NCBI GenBank assembly: GCA_030631445.1
Contig: DAOVLD010000020.1
Span: forward strand, 1-14,192
Length of the DNA: 14,192 bases
Direction of reading: 5' to 3'
From: Bacteroidota bacterium
GTDB taxonomy: Bacteria > Bacteroidota > Bacteroidia > Bacteroidales > VadinHA17
This document shows, one piece after another, positions 7,827 to 14,192 of this stretch. How positions within the stretch are numbered: position 1 is the first letter of the stretch; each line of letters opens with the position of its first letter. Both the position numbers and the translations under genes were made by a program. A model generated the notes under the pieces. That model had not been told where the DNA came from, did no database searches, and saw only the letters and a list, made by a program, of their open reading frames with translations.

Positions 7827-7854
7827 CCCCGTACAGTCATGCTTTCCTACGGGG
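7827..7854. other. GC hairpin inside repeat copy A
   Basis: CCCCGTA (7827-7833) and TACGGGG (7848-7854) form a perfect 7-bp stem with a 14-base loop, in otherwise very AT-rich DNA. The 37-base block around it (7826-7862) matches copy B (13123-13159) at 34 positions. The stem arms are fully conserved and all three changes fall between them, which is what structural selection would leave. Confidence 0.6.
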
Positions 7855-7866
7855 CAGGCAAATGGT

Positions 7867-7894
7867 AAATAACAAATAGCAAATAACAAATAAC
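7867..7894. repeat. Four tandem heptamers, AAATAAC type (within copy A)
   Basis: The units are AAATAAC, AAATAGC, AAATAAC and AAATAAC. The same array occurs in copy B on the opposite strand at 13345-13372 as GTTATTT, GTTTTTT, GCTATTT and GTTATTT. The variant third-from-end unit is shared, so the arrays are homologous and not independent low-complexity runs. Confidence 0.75.
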
Positions 7895-8139
7895 AACTTA
7901 ACGAAGTGATCTCACGAACACCTTTAAAATTAATTATTTTGTGAGTAAATAATATCCAAATAACAAACAAATAAAAATTAAAAACAGAATTTACCAACAC
8001 ATCATTTTTTCTTCTTTTTATTTTCTTTTTTTTGAATATTGGGATTTGATATTTATTTGTTATTTGGTACTTGTTTTTTGTGATTTTTATTTTGTATTTA
8101 AACTTTCGGACTTTATAGACGGGCTCTTATTATCTAATT

Positions 8140-8937
8140 TTATTGTTCAGACATAAATTTACTGACATGCTTTAGAAATTCTTCAAAAAGATAAGGATTT
8201 CCTGCAACAATTTCCTTTCCGAAGAGAAAATTATTTCCACCTGAAAAATCAGAGACTTTTCCTCCTGCATTTTGCAGAATTATTATACCGGCAGCAATGT
8301 CCCATGCATTAAGGTTATATTCCCAGAAAGCATCAAAACGTCCGCAGGCAGTGTATGCCAGATCTACTGCTGCAGATCCCATACGTCTTACCCCGTGCGA
8401 ATTCCTCATAAAATATTTTAACGACTCAATGAATTGATCAAAACGGTCATAATTCGAAAAAGGGAAACCTGTTGCCAGCAACGAGTCAGTTACTTTCGCT
8501 ATTTTGCTAACACTAATTTCTTCACCGTTTAAATAAGCCGGACAATCTTTCCATGTGAAGAAACATTCATCAAAGCCAATTTCATATATCACACCAAGAA
8601 TTATTTCTTTTTTATCCATCAGGGCTATGCTAACAGAATAGGGCGGAAGGCCATGAATAAAATTGGTAGTGCCATCAAGTGGATCAACAATCCAATTATA
8701 GGTTTTTCCTCGCTTTTTAATAGTACCTTCTTCTGCGATAAAACCGGCACCTGGTAATAATTTTTCAAGGTTACTTACAATTTTCTTTTCAGCATTCCTG
8801 TCAACATAAGTGACATAATCATGCTTTCCTTTCGTTTCAATATCCCCGGAAAAAAATTTCGAGCTTTCACCACGAATAAATTCACCTGCCTTTCTGGCAA
8901 TCTTGCAAGTCTCTTTGCAAATCATTTCAATATCCAT
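8140..8937 (-). CDS. Inositol monophosphatase family protein
   Basis: This is a 265-residue Mg-dependent, lithium-sensitive-type phosphatase of the IMPase/SuhB family, cytoplasmic, hydrolysing inositol-1-phosphate or related sugar phosphates. The metal-binding residues are in place: FIAEEG (Glu69/Glu70), VDPLDGTTNFIHG (Asp85, Asp88) and NAWDIAAG (Asp213). The length is normal for the family. In bacteria, homologues also act on adenosine 3',5'-bisphosphate (CysQ) or in rRNA processing (SuhB). The GTTNFIHGLPPYSVSIAL block favours the IMPase/SuhB branch over CysQ, but the natural substrate cannot be assigned. It lies 109 bp downstream of mtaB on the same strand, with a heptamer array in the gap. 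The large repeat begins 19 bp past its stop codon. Confidence 0.92.
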   Translation of the reverse strand: MDIEMICKETCKIARKAGEFIRGESSKFFSGDIETKGKHDYVTYVDRNAEKKIVSNLEKLLPGAGFIAEEGTIKKRGKTYNWIVDPLDGTTNFIHGLPPYSVSIALMDKKEIILGVIYEIGFDECFFTWKDCPAYLNGEEISVSKIAKVTDSLLATGFPFSNYDRFDQFIESLKYFMRNSHGVRRMGSAAVDLAYTACGRFDAFWEYNLNAWDIAAGIIILQNAGGKVSDFSGGNNFLFGKEIVAGNPYLFEEFLKHVSKFMSEQ

Positions 8938-9002
8938 AATATAGATTTATAGTTTATTTTCTGATATCTTACTTTTTTTCACCTATACTCCTTACTTTTT
9001 AA

Positions 9003-9039
9003 CTCTCCTCTGCTCTCCGCTCTTTGCTCTCTGCTCTTT
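9003..9039. repeat. Degenerate heptamer array, GCTCTNN type
   Basis: Four contiguous heptamers, GCTCTCC, GCTCTTT, GCTCTCT and GCTCTTT (9012-9039), follow a partial unit from 9003. The array lies in the 109-bp gap between mtaB and the IMPase gene, 7 bases from the mtaB stop codon. On the transcribed strand it reads as a purine-rich (A/G)(A/G)AGAGC run. The rest of the gap is AT-rich, with no gene or clear promoter. Confidence 0.7.
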
Positions 9040-9046
9040 AGGTTAA

Positions 9047-10345
9047 TTATTCAATAACTTCTACATTAACATTACCATTTTCATTTATATCCAGCAATCT
9101 GACTTTTAGTACCGAACCAATATCATCAATATCGAATGGCTTTTCAACCTTAATATAATTTCCGGTATAACCCGACATACGCCCGTTGTACTTTTTAGCT
9201 TCAAATAATGCACTGGCAATTTTTCCCGGTTGGTTACTATAAAATGCTATTCTTTTCTTTTCAGATAATTTATGTAGCAGTTTACTCCTTTTTTCTTTTA
9301 TAGCCGGATCAACTTTGTCTTTCATAATCGCCGCTTTTGTATTAATTCTGTCAGAATAGGTGAAAACATGAAGGTAAAAAATATCCAGTTGATCCAGAAA
9401 TTCGTATGTTTGAGTAAAATCAAAATCTGTTTCGCCGGGGAACCCTGTGATTATATCGATTCCGATACCTGCTTCAGGAAGTGTTTTTCTTATTGAAGAA
9501 ATGCGTTTTTGGAATAGATCAGTGGTATATCTTCTTTGCATCAACTTAAGTATCCTGTCAGATCCTGATTGCAACGGTATGTGGAAATGGGGGGCAATCC
9601 GGTTTGACCGGGTTACGAAATTTATAATATCATCTTCCAGTAAATCGGGTTCGATCGATGAAATCCTGAATCGGTTTATACCCTGAACTTTGTCAAGTTC
9701 TTTCAGCAGATCAAGGAATGATTCATCTGTTAATTTGCCAAAATCACCGATATTCACACCTGTAAGTATAATTTCCTTTACTCCTTTACCGGCAATATTT
9801 TTTGCCTGCGATACAATATCTTTAATATAAGGACTTCTGCTTTTACCACGTGCAAGAGGTATGGTGCAATAGGTGCAGGTATAGTCACAACCATCCTGGA
9901 TCTTCAAAAAAGACCTGGTTCGATCTGATCCCGAATAAGCCGGATTAAACGAATTAGCTTTTTCTACCGGGCTTATACTGATAATGTGGGGTTGCCCTTT
10001 TTTATAGTTCTTAAGGTAATTTCCAAGATTAAATTTTTCAGCAGTACCAAGTATTATATCAACTACCCCGATAGAAGTAAGTTCTTCAGGTTTTACCTGG
10101 GCATAACAACCCATAGCAACAATAACCGCTTCGGGATTCTTTCTGCTGATCTTTCGGATTAATTGTCTGCTTTTACGATCAGCAGCATGTGTTACAGTAC
10201 AAGTATGTATTACATAATAATCAGCTGTTTGATTAAACGATACCTGTTTGTAACCTTCTTCTTCAAGTTTTTTTGCAATATATGATGTTTCTGAAAAGTT
10301 AAGTTTACATCCAAGAGTAAAATATGCGATATTTTTTCTTTTCAT
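9047..10345 (-). CDS. mtaB: MtaB, tRNA (N6-threonylcarbamoyladenosine-37 C2)-methylthiotransferase
   Basis: This radical-SAM enzyme converts t6A37 to ms2t6A37 in tRNAs reading ANN codons. The 432 residues match the family in length and order. The N-terminal UPF0004 domain has the three cluster cysteines: LGCKLNFSET (Cys13), HTCTVT (Cys49) and MGCYAQ (Cys80). The radical-SAM domain has CxxxCxxC at CDYTCTYC (Cys153, 157, 160), followed by IPLARGKSRS, LTGVNIGDFG, RISSIEPDLL, HIPLQSGSD and ITGFPGET. A C-terminal TRAM-like region (about 365-430) includes YNGRMSGYTGNYIKVE. The TLGCKLN and HTCTVTHAADRKSRQ wording marks MtaB rather than MiaB or RimO. It lies 110 bp downstream of sixA on the same strand. 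Confidence 0.93.
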   Translation of the reverse strand: MKRKNIAYFTLGCKLNFSETSYIAKKLEEEGYKQVSFNQTADYYVIHTCTVTHAADRKSRQLIRKISRKNPEAVIVAMGCYAQVKPEELTSIGVVDIILGTAEKFNLGNYLKNYKKGQPHIISISPVEKANSFNPAYSGSDRTRSFLKIQDGCDYTCTYCTIPLARGKSRSPYIKDIVSQAKNIAGKGVKEIILTGVNIGDFGKLTDESFLDLLKELDKVQGINRFRISSIEPDLLEDDIINFVTRSNRIAPHFHIPLQSGSDRILKLMQRRYTTDLFQKRISSIRKTLPEAGIGIDIITGFPGETDFDFTQTYEFLDQLDIFYLHVFTYSDRINTKAAIMKDKVDPAIKEKRSKLLHKLSEKKRIAFYSNQPGKIASALFEAKKYNGRMSGYTGNYIKVEKPFDIDDIGSVLKVRLLDINENGNVNVEVIE

Positions 10346-10357
10346 GGTTCATTATAA

Positions 10358-10376
10358 AATTCACAACTCGTGAATT
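10358..10376. repeat. Short perfect inverted repeat upstream of mtaB
   Basis: AATTCAC (10358-10364) and GTGAATT (10370-10376) form a 7-bp perfect inverted repeat with a 5-base spacer, 12 bases upstream of the mtaB start. The adjoining bases to about 10391 show a loose 7-8 base period (ACTCG, ATTCG, ACCCG). It could be an operator, a leader hairpin or another worn tandem repeat. The sequence alone does not decide. The rest of the 110-bp gap shows nothing clear. Confidence 0.35.
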
Positions 10377-10455
10377 CGTAACCCGCAAGCCATAACATAT
10401 TAGTTGTTTCTCATTTATCAGGTAATCTTCTTTTTGTTCGAGTTCCCGGAGAATA

Positions 10456-10962
10456 TTACCTCAATATCCTGTGTTTTTTAGGATAGTCGAAGAAATGGTT
10501 CTCCAAAACTCCCGGATCAATATCCTTCCATGAGTTACAATCAAAATCAAGAATTACAAGACCGGAGGTTGGTACATTGTTAATTTCACCGGGTGTAAAT
10601 TTATTTGTAAAAGTTGTAAGTCCGGGGTTATGTCCGAAGATCATAACTTTATTATAATCATCTGATATTTTATGGCAGTATTTTTTTATCGATTCAGAAT
10701 CAGCCATATATAATTCATATTCAATTAAAATGTTTTTTTCAGGAATTTGTAAAATCCTTGAAAAGATGATTGCAGTGTGTATGGCTCTGGTGGCAGGACT
10801 GGAAATAATAAAATCTGCCTGTTCTTTTTTTTGTTTTAACAATTCAGCCATTTTGTAAGCATCCCGAACACCCCGTGGTTTAAGTGACCGGTCAATATCA
10901 GGTATGTCAGGAGCACTCCAGTCAGATTTACTATGTCTTACTATAAATATTTTTTTTCCCAT
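10456..10962 (-). CDS. sixA: SixA-type phosphohistidine phosphatase (histidine phosphatase superfamily)
   Basis: This is a 168-residue small branch-1 histidine phosphatase. The nucleophile motif is VRHSKSDW (His10), the RHxKS form seen in SixA rather than the RHG of mutases. SSPATRAIHTA (Arg59) supplies the phosphate-binding arginine, and FGHNPGL (His111) the second catalytic histidine. SixA in E. coli dephosphorylates histidine phosphotransfer proteins; Bacteroidota homologues are mostly uncharacterised, so the substrate is inferred. The size and lack of extra domains fit SixA. It starts 27 bp after the phoH stop on the same strand, so co-transcription is likely. Confidence 0.88.
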   Translation of the reverse strand: MGKKIFIVRHSKSDWSAPDIPDIDRSLKPRGVRDAYKMAELLKQKKEQADFIISSPATRAIHTAIIFSRILQIPEKNILIEYELYMADSESIKKYCHKISDDYNKVMIFGHNPGLTTFTNKFTPGEINNVPTSGLVILDFDCNSWKDIDPGVLENHFFDYPKKHRILR

Positions 10963-10989
10963 ATCAATATTCCCTTTTTTTGTGCAAAT

Positions 10990-12318
10990 TTATAAAAGTT
11001 TACTGGCTAATTCAGCAAGGAAGCTTCTTTCTCCTTTTACAAGATTTACATGTGCAAAAATTTCCTGCCCGCGCATTTTGTCGGTGAGATATGTAAGTCC
11101 ATTGGATCCTGTATCGAGGTAAGGGGAGTCAATTTGCTCTATATCTCCGGTGAAGACCAGCTTTGTTCCTTCTCCTGCTCTGGTAATAATGGTTTTGACT
11201 TCATGTGGTGTAAGGTTCTGGGCTTCGTCAACAATAAAAAATATTTTTGACAAACTTCTACCCCTAATGTATGCCAGGGGGGTTATCAATAGCTTCTCCT
11301 CCTTTAACATTTCTTCTATTCTCTGATATTCATTGCTGTTCTGGTTAAACTTGTGTTTGATCACCGTAAGATTATCATGCAATGGTTGCATATAGGGGTC
11401 AAGCTTTTCCTGGACATCACCTGGCAGGTATCCGAGATCTCTGTTAGCAAGAGGTACAATCGGCCGGGCAAGAAATATTTGCTTATAATTTTTTCGTTGA
11501 TGCATGGCAGCAGCAAGTGCAAGCAAAGTTTTACCGGTACCTGCTTTGCCGGTGAGTGCTACAAGTTGTATTTCTTGTCGTGTCAGGGCGTCAATAGAGA
11601 AAGTTTGCTCAGCATTGCGAGGATCAATACCGTATGCCGGTAATTTTTCAATACGGTTGATAAAATCATTGGATGGATTGTAATGCGCAAGAGCACTTGA
11701 TTTATCGCTTTTAAGAATGAAATATTGGTGCGGTCGTGGTTTTATAATTTGAGTAAATTCTTCTACCGGGATTCCTTCATTATTCTTGTATAATTTTGAA
11801 ATCAGGTCGCTATCCAGGTTTTCCAGAGTTGTTATCCCTTTATAAAGGTCGTCAATATTAGCAACTTTGTCAGTTTCATAATCCTGAGCCTGGATCCCAA
11901 GCGACTTGGCTTTCATCCTCAGGTTAATATCCTTGGTAATTAATGCAACATTCTTTTCAGGGTTCTTCTCACGGATAAAATCAGCTATAGCAAGGATCCT
12001 GTGATCAGGAGTTTTTTCGGGGAAAGATTCTGAAACCATTTTAGAAAATTCTTTTCCTGTTTCAATAAAAAGTTTCCCTCTTTTTTTACCTAAAGAAATA
12101 CCATCTGTAAAAAGCTGATCTCCTGAGAGTTTATCCAACTCACGGGTAAATTCCCTTGCATGAAAATTTATTAAATTATTTCCTTTTTTGAACTTGTCCA
12201 GTTCTTCCAGTACTACGATGGGGATTATTATATCATTTTCCTGGAAGTTGTAAAGACTTTTGTAATCGTGAAGCAATACGTTTGTATCAAGAATGAATAT
12301 TTTCTTTTTCTTAGCCAT
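10990..12318 (-). CDS. PIN-PhoH fusion: ribonuclease-type PIN domain plus PhoH ATPase
   Basis: This 442-residue cytoplasmic protein has two domains. The N-terminal PIN nuclease fold (about 1-150) has its acidic residues visible: ILDTNVLLHD (Asp11), LEELDKF (Glu38/39), PDHRILAIAD (Asp105) and ITKDINLRMKAKSLG (Asp130). The C-terminal PhoH P-loop ATPase has Walker A GKAGTGKT (257-264), ARPIVPLANRDLGYLPGD, Walker B FFIVDEAQNLTPHE (360-373) and VFTGDIEQID. The architecture matches the YlaK / PhoH2 group; mycobacterial PhoH2 is an RNA helicase/RNase, so RNA processing is the likely role. I chose the ATG at 12318 (MAKKKKIF). A TTG two codons upstream (12324) is the alternative. The leader carries a tandem octamer array starting 19 bases from the start codon. 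Confidence 0.92.
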   Translation of the reverse strand: MAKKKKIFILDTNVLLHDYKSLYNFQENDIIIPIVVLEELDKFKKGNNLINFHAREFTRELDKLSGDQLFTDGISLGKKRGKLFIETGKEFSKMVSESFPEKTPDHRILAIADFIREKNPEKNVALITKDINLRMKAKSLGIQAQDYETDKVANIDDLYKGITTLENLDSDLISKLYKNNEGIPVEEFTQIIKPRPHQYFILKSDKSSALAHYNPSNDFINRIEKLPAYGIDPRNAEQTFSIDALTRQEIQLVALTGKAGTGKTLLALAAAMHQRKNYKQIFLARPIVPLANRDLGYLPGDVQEKLDPYMQPLHDNLTVIKHKFNQNSNEYQRIEEMLKEEKLLITPLAYIRGRSLSKIFFIVDEAQNLTPHEVKTIITRAGEGTKLVFTGDIEQIDSPYLDTGSNGLTYLTDKMRGQEIFAHVNLVKGERSFLAELASKLL

Positions 12319-12336
12319 ACTCAAGTTTATTAAGAA

Positions 12337-12408
12337 GTCAAAAAGTCAAAATGTCAAAGGGTCAAAAAGTCAAAATGTCAAAGGGTCAAAAAGTCAAAAG
12401 GTAAAAAT
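12337..12408. repeat. Nine tandem octamers with a 24-bp higher-order period
   Basis: The units in order are GTCAAAAA, GTCAAAAT, GTCAAAGG, then the same three again, then GTCAAAAA, GTCAAAAG and GTAAAAAT. The first two 24-bp triplets are identical, so the block grew by duplication of a three-octamer cassette. It sits in the 199-bp divergent gap between phoH and the nitroreductase gene. On the phoH strand each unit supplies TTTGAC or TTTTGAC, resembling a -33 TTTG box. The remaining 109 bases to 12517 are AT-rich, with no confident promoter. Confidence 0.9.
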
Positions 12409-12517
12409 GTTGACTCTAAACTCTTATTATATCCTTTACCTTATGCTAAATGTAATAAAAATTGTTATTTTTCATTAATTTGTAGTCATAAATAATTTTT
12501 TAACTGATAACAGAATC

Positions 12518-13027
12518 ATGGAAATTCAGGAAGCAATATTAACACGGAGAAGTATTCGGAAATACACAGATAAGAAAATTTCGGAAAATTCAATAAATGC
12601 CATATTAAACGCTGCTATGTATGCCCCCTCAGCCATGAATCAGCAACCCTGGCATTTTATTGTTGTGGACGATGCCGGGATTTTGAAAAAGTTAAGCAAG
12701 ATACATCCATATGGAAAAATGCTTTCGGATGCAAGTCATGGCATCCTTGTATGTGGTGATGAAAAACTTCAATTAACTAAAGATTATTGGCCTGTTGATT
12801 GTGGTAATGCAACGCAGAATTTATTACTTTCAGCCCATGGACATGGATTAGGTGCTGTCTGGCTGGGAGTATATCCCAGGGAAGAAAGAATGAAAGATAT
12901 GAGAAATGTTTTTAACCTGCCCGGACATGTATTCCCGTTTGCCCTGATATCTCTTGGTTATCCTGCCGAGAAGAAACCAATGCCCTCCCGTTTTGATCCG
13001 AAAAGAATCCATAAAAACAAATGGTAA
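12518..13027 (+). CDS. Nitroreductase family FMN-dependent oxidoreductase
   Basis: This 169-residue small member of the nitroreductase superfamily is normally a homodimeric flavoprotein with FMN at the interface, reducing nitro, quinone or related substrates with NAD(P)H. Visible motifs are the FMN-phosphate contact RRSIRKY (residues 10-16), APSAMNQQPWHF with the typical N-Q-P-W run, the dimer-helix DCGNATQNLLLSAHGHGLGAVWLG, and a C-terminal LISLGYPAEKK loop. The protein is at the short end of the family but looks complete. The native substrate is unknown, and automatic names such as NfsA or FMN reductase would be unwarranted. It stands alone, divergent from phoH, and no operon partner follows because repeat copy B lies directly downstream. 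Confidence 0.92.
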   Translation: MEIQEAILTRRSIRKYTDKKISENSINAILNAAMYAPSAMNQQPWHFIVVDDAGILKKLSKIHPYGKMLSDASHGILVCGDEKLQLTKDYWPVDCGNATQNLLLSAHGHGLGAVWLGVYPREERMKDMRNVFNLPGHVFPFALISLGYPAEKKPMPSRFDPKRIHKNKW

Positions 13028-13032
13028 CTAAT

Positions 13033-13055
13033 CAGTCGGCAGTCCACAGTCGGCA
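13033..13055. repeat. Heptamer array, CAGTCGG type
   Basis: CAGTCGG, CAGTCCA, CAGTCGG and a partial CA follow the nitroreductase stop codon by 5 bases. This is another 7-base-period repeat, GC-richer than its surroundings. The phrase resembles dispersed intergenic repeats I associate with Bacteroidota, but that is recollection only. Bases 13056-13122 are A/T-rich, with no discernible gene. Confidence 0.6.
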
Positions 13056-13122
13056 AGAAAGCAAATAACAATCAAACAATAATAACATAATAATAAATGT
13101 AAAAAATAACAAATGACAAGCA

Positions 13123-13415
13123 CCCCCGTACAGTCATACTTCCTTACGGGGCAGGCAAAATTCAACTGAACGAAGTGACCTCATAGCTTGCCCCGTTTTT
13201 TTCGGGGAACACCTTTGAGAATTAATTATTTTGTGAATAAATAAATTACAATATTAAAAAATTCAAAAAAAGAAAATAAAAAAAAATAATAGATTGGTAA
13301 ATTCTGTTTTGAATTTTTATTTGTTTGTTATTTGGATATTATTTGTTATTTGTTTTTTGCTATTTGTTATTTACCATTTGGTACTTTAATTCAAAATTTG
13401 TTTGACTTTATAGAC
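13123..13415. repeat. Large mosaic intergenic repeat, copy B
   Basis: This takes up most of the 431-bp gap between the nitroreductase gene and folC, with no gene inside. Left to right it holds the GC hairpin block (13123-13159), the ACGAAGTGA..TTATTTTGTGA block (about 13163-13244) with an extra CCCCG-T7-CGGGG hairpin absent from copy A, an A-rich tract, the 51-base core (13294-13344), four GTTATTT-type heptamers (13345-13372), ACCATTTGGTAC, a 23-base block (13384-13406) and the end GACTTTATAGAC (13404-13415). Relative to copy A, the AT-rich arm is inverted while the GC-hairpin block keeps its orientation, so the two copies are rearranged. No terminal inverted partner was seen on the left, so the left boundary is approximate and may be truncated. 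Confidence 0.72.
13124..13207. other. Four-armed GC hairpin module with alternative pairings (within copy B)
   Basis: Four GC segments alternate in sense: CCCCGTA (13124-13130), TACGGGGCAGGC (13145-13156), GCTTGCCCCGT (13186-13196) and CGGGG (13203-13207). Arms 1 and 2 pair over 7 bp, and arms 3 and 4 over 5 bp with a 7-T loop. Arms 2 and 3 could instead pair over 11 positions with one mismatch (a G-T wobble if the plus strand is transcribed). The competing arrangement resembles an attenuator or a nested palindrome. No T-run follows arm 4, so termination is not indicated. Confidence 0.4.
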
Positions 13416-13431
13416 AGATACTATATAGTTG
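13401..13431 (+). promoter_or_regulatory. Candidate folC promoter with its -33 box in the repeat end
   Basis: TTTG (13401-13404), the last TTTG of repeat copy B, is followed after 19 bases by TATAGTTG (13424-13431), a one-mismatch TAnnTTTG -7 box. Transcription would begin near 13438, about 21 bases before the folC ATG at 13459. The spacing fits Bacteroidetes promoters. The mismatch and AT-rich background keep this tentative. Confidence 0.35.
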
Positions 13432-13458
13432 AGAGAAAGATCAATTATTTATAATTAT

Positions 13459-14192
13459 ATGAATTACAATGAGGTTCTGAGTTACCTGTACAGCCAGCTA
13501 CCTATGTTTCAGAGACAGGGTAAGATCGCTTATAATGCAAAACTGGATAATTCTCTGGCAATGGATGATTATTTTGATTTTCCGCATAAGAATTTCAGGT
13601 CTATTCATATTGCTGGAACAAACGGAAAGGGGTCAGTTGCCCATATTCTTGCTTCTGTTCTTCAGGAAGCCGGTTTCAGAACCGGGCTCTATACTTCTCC
13701 ACATTTGAAGGATTTTCGTGAAAGATTACGGGTAAACGGAATGCCTGTTCCTGAGCGAAATGTTATTAATTTTGTTAAGCAAAACAAGGAATTATTAGAA
13801 AAGATCAAACCATCATTTTTTGAAATGTCCGTAGCAATGGCTCTCAAACACTTTTCTGATGAAGAAGTGGATATAGCTGTTATCGAGACAGGTATGGGAG
13901 GCAGACTCGATTCAACAAATATTATTACCCCTGTGTTATCAGTAATTACCAATATCGGCATGGATCATAGCATTTATCTTGGCAACAGCCTGGAAAAAAT
14001 TGCTTATGAAAAGGCAGGGATAATTAAACCAGGGGTTCCCGTAGTTGTAGGCGAAACGGGCAAAGAAACAGACCATGTTTTTATTGGTAAAGCCCGGGAA
14101 ACAGGTTCTGAAATAGTGTTTGCTGACCATAATTTTAGTTCGGAATACTCATTTATGTCACTTGACGGTTTGCAGGTAATGAATATTGAAAA
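13459..14192 (+). CDS. folC: FolC, folylpolyglutamate / dihydrofolate synthase (N-terminal part; runs off the right edge)
   Basis: The reading frame is open from ATG 13459 to the window end, 244 codons of a protein usually a little over 400 residues. FolC is the cytoplasmic ATP-dependent ligase that adds glutamate to dihydropteroate and to reduced folates. It belongs to the Mur ligase superfamily. Visible features are YLYSQLPMFQRQGKIAYN (residues 10-27), P-loop GTNGKGS (53-59), YTSPHLKDFRERLRVNG (78-94), FFEMSVAMAL, the metal-binding IETGMGGRLDSTN block, and TNIGMDHSIYLG followed by KAGIIKPGVPVV. GTNGKGS with TSPHL separates it from MurF, which has GTNGKTT. The start at 13459 aligns with the usual N-terminus. 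The C-terminal glutamate-ligase domain is outside the window. Confidence 0.93.
   Translation, partial: MNYNEVLSYLYSQLPMFQRQGKIAYNAKLDNSLAMDDYFDFPHKNFRSIHIAGTNGKGSVAHILASVLQEAGFRTGLYTSPHLKDFRERLRVNGMPVPERNVINFVKQNKELLEKIKPSFFEMSVAMALKHFSDEEVDIAVIETGMGGRLDSTNIITPVLSVITNIGMDHSIYLGNSLEKIAYEKAGIIKPGVPVVVGETGKETDHVFIGKARETGSEIVFADHNFSSEYSFMSLDGLQVMNIE

Larger units (their letters stand above)
7788..8120. repeat. Large mosaic intergenic repeat, copy A (partly palindromic)
   Basis: This fills nearly all of the 363-bp gap between the acyltransferase and IMPase genes, and no credible gene lies in it. The ends are related inverted sequences: GTCTAT..ATAAAGAC at 7788-7803 and GACTTTATAGAC at 8109-8120. 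Inside, left to right, are a 23-base block (7801-7823), a GC hairpin (CCCCGTA/TACGGGG, 7827-7854), four AAATAAC-type heptamers (7867-7894), an ACGAAGTGA..TTATTTTGTGAG block (about 7894-7953), a 51-base core (7947-7997) and a pyrimidine-rich A/T tract. The core matches copy B (13294-13344, opposite strand) at 50 of 51 positions, the 23-base block matches at 22 of 23, and the right-end dodecamer matches exactly. No transposase is present, so it resembles a non-autonomous element. Target duplications were not identified. Confidence 0.75.

Noticed and set aside
7818..8000. Minus-strand open frame ending CPVGKHDCTGGL
   Set aside because: It lies wholly inside repeat copy A and includes the heptamers and GC hairpin. 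It is a by-product of repeat sequence, not a gene.
12322..12350. Possible phoH promoter: TAAACTTG with TTTG in the octamers (minus strand)
   Set aside because: The spacer is only 17 bases, and the -7 box would end 3 bases before the phoH ATG, putting the transcript start inside the coding region.
12293..12478. Plus-strand open frame with repeated KSQNVKG
   Set aside because: The peptide repeat is only the translation of the tandem octamers, and the frame overlaps the start of phoH on the other strand.
12475..12482. TTAATTTG as a -7 box for the nitroreductase gene
   Set aside because: It has one mismatch and no TTG or TTTG at the expected distance upstream; it is too weak to list in an AT-rich gap.
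13028..13458. CRISPR array or tRNA in the largest gap
   Set aside because: The repeats are 7-base tandem units without spacers of regular length, and no cloverleaf with a TTCRA loop was seen.

Overview
This window looks like chromosomal DNA from a member of the Bacteroidota, probably the Bacteroidales or a nearby order. It is AT-rich by eye. Genes mostly lack Shine-Dalgarno sequences, candidate promoters fit the Bacteroidetes TTTG / TAnnTTTG pattern, and the left end carries type IX secretion (T9SS) and gliding genes (porU, a porP/sprF-family gene, gldJ) that are restricted to this phylum. No plasmid, phage, CRISPR, rRNA or tRNA signal was seen.

Layout. Bases 1-760 (minus) hold the N-terminal third or less of PorU, the T9SS sortase. 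A 128-bp divergent gap separates it from a plus-strand series: a PorP/SprF-family outer-membrane protein (889-1878), the lipoprotein GldJ (1956-3455), a hairpin terminator, and murF (3520-4812). A 142-bp convergent gap with short palindromes and a GC-rich element follows. Next comes a long minus-strand block, read right to left: a PIN-PhoH ATPase, a SixA-type phosphohistidine phosphatase, the tRNA methylthiotransferase MtaB, an inositol-monophosphatase-family enzyme, a large repeat, two tandem LpxL-type acyltransferases and a family 2 glycosyltransferase. On the right, back on the plus strand, lie a small nitroreductase, a second copy of the large repeat, and the start of folC, which runs off the window.

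How the genes fit together. The left genes form an envelope and secretion cluster: PorU and GldJ are T9SS components, the PorP/SprF family works with that system, and MurF finishes the peptidoglycan precursor. The acyltransferases and glycosyltransferase overlap or are 19 bp apart, as expected for a small lipid A / surface-glycan operon. The phoH-sixA-mtaB-IMPase set is housekeeping RNA and phosphate metabolism, with phoH and sixA close enough to be co-transcribed.

The coding content is mostly ordinary. The unexpected content is in the gaps. Two related, mosaic, partly palindromic elements of about 300-330 bp (7788-8120 and about 13123-13415) each end just upstream of a gene start. They share a 51-nt core at 50/51 identity, a heptamer array and GC hairpins. 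Several other gaps carry degenerate 7- or 8-base tandem repeats with different unit sequences. These are the best candidates for something undescribed. No new protein system was found.
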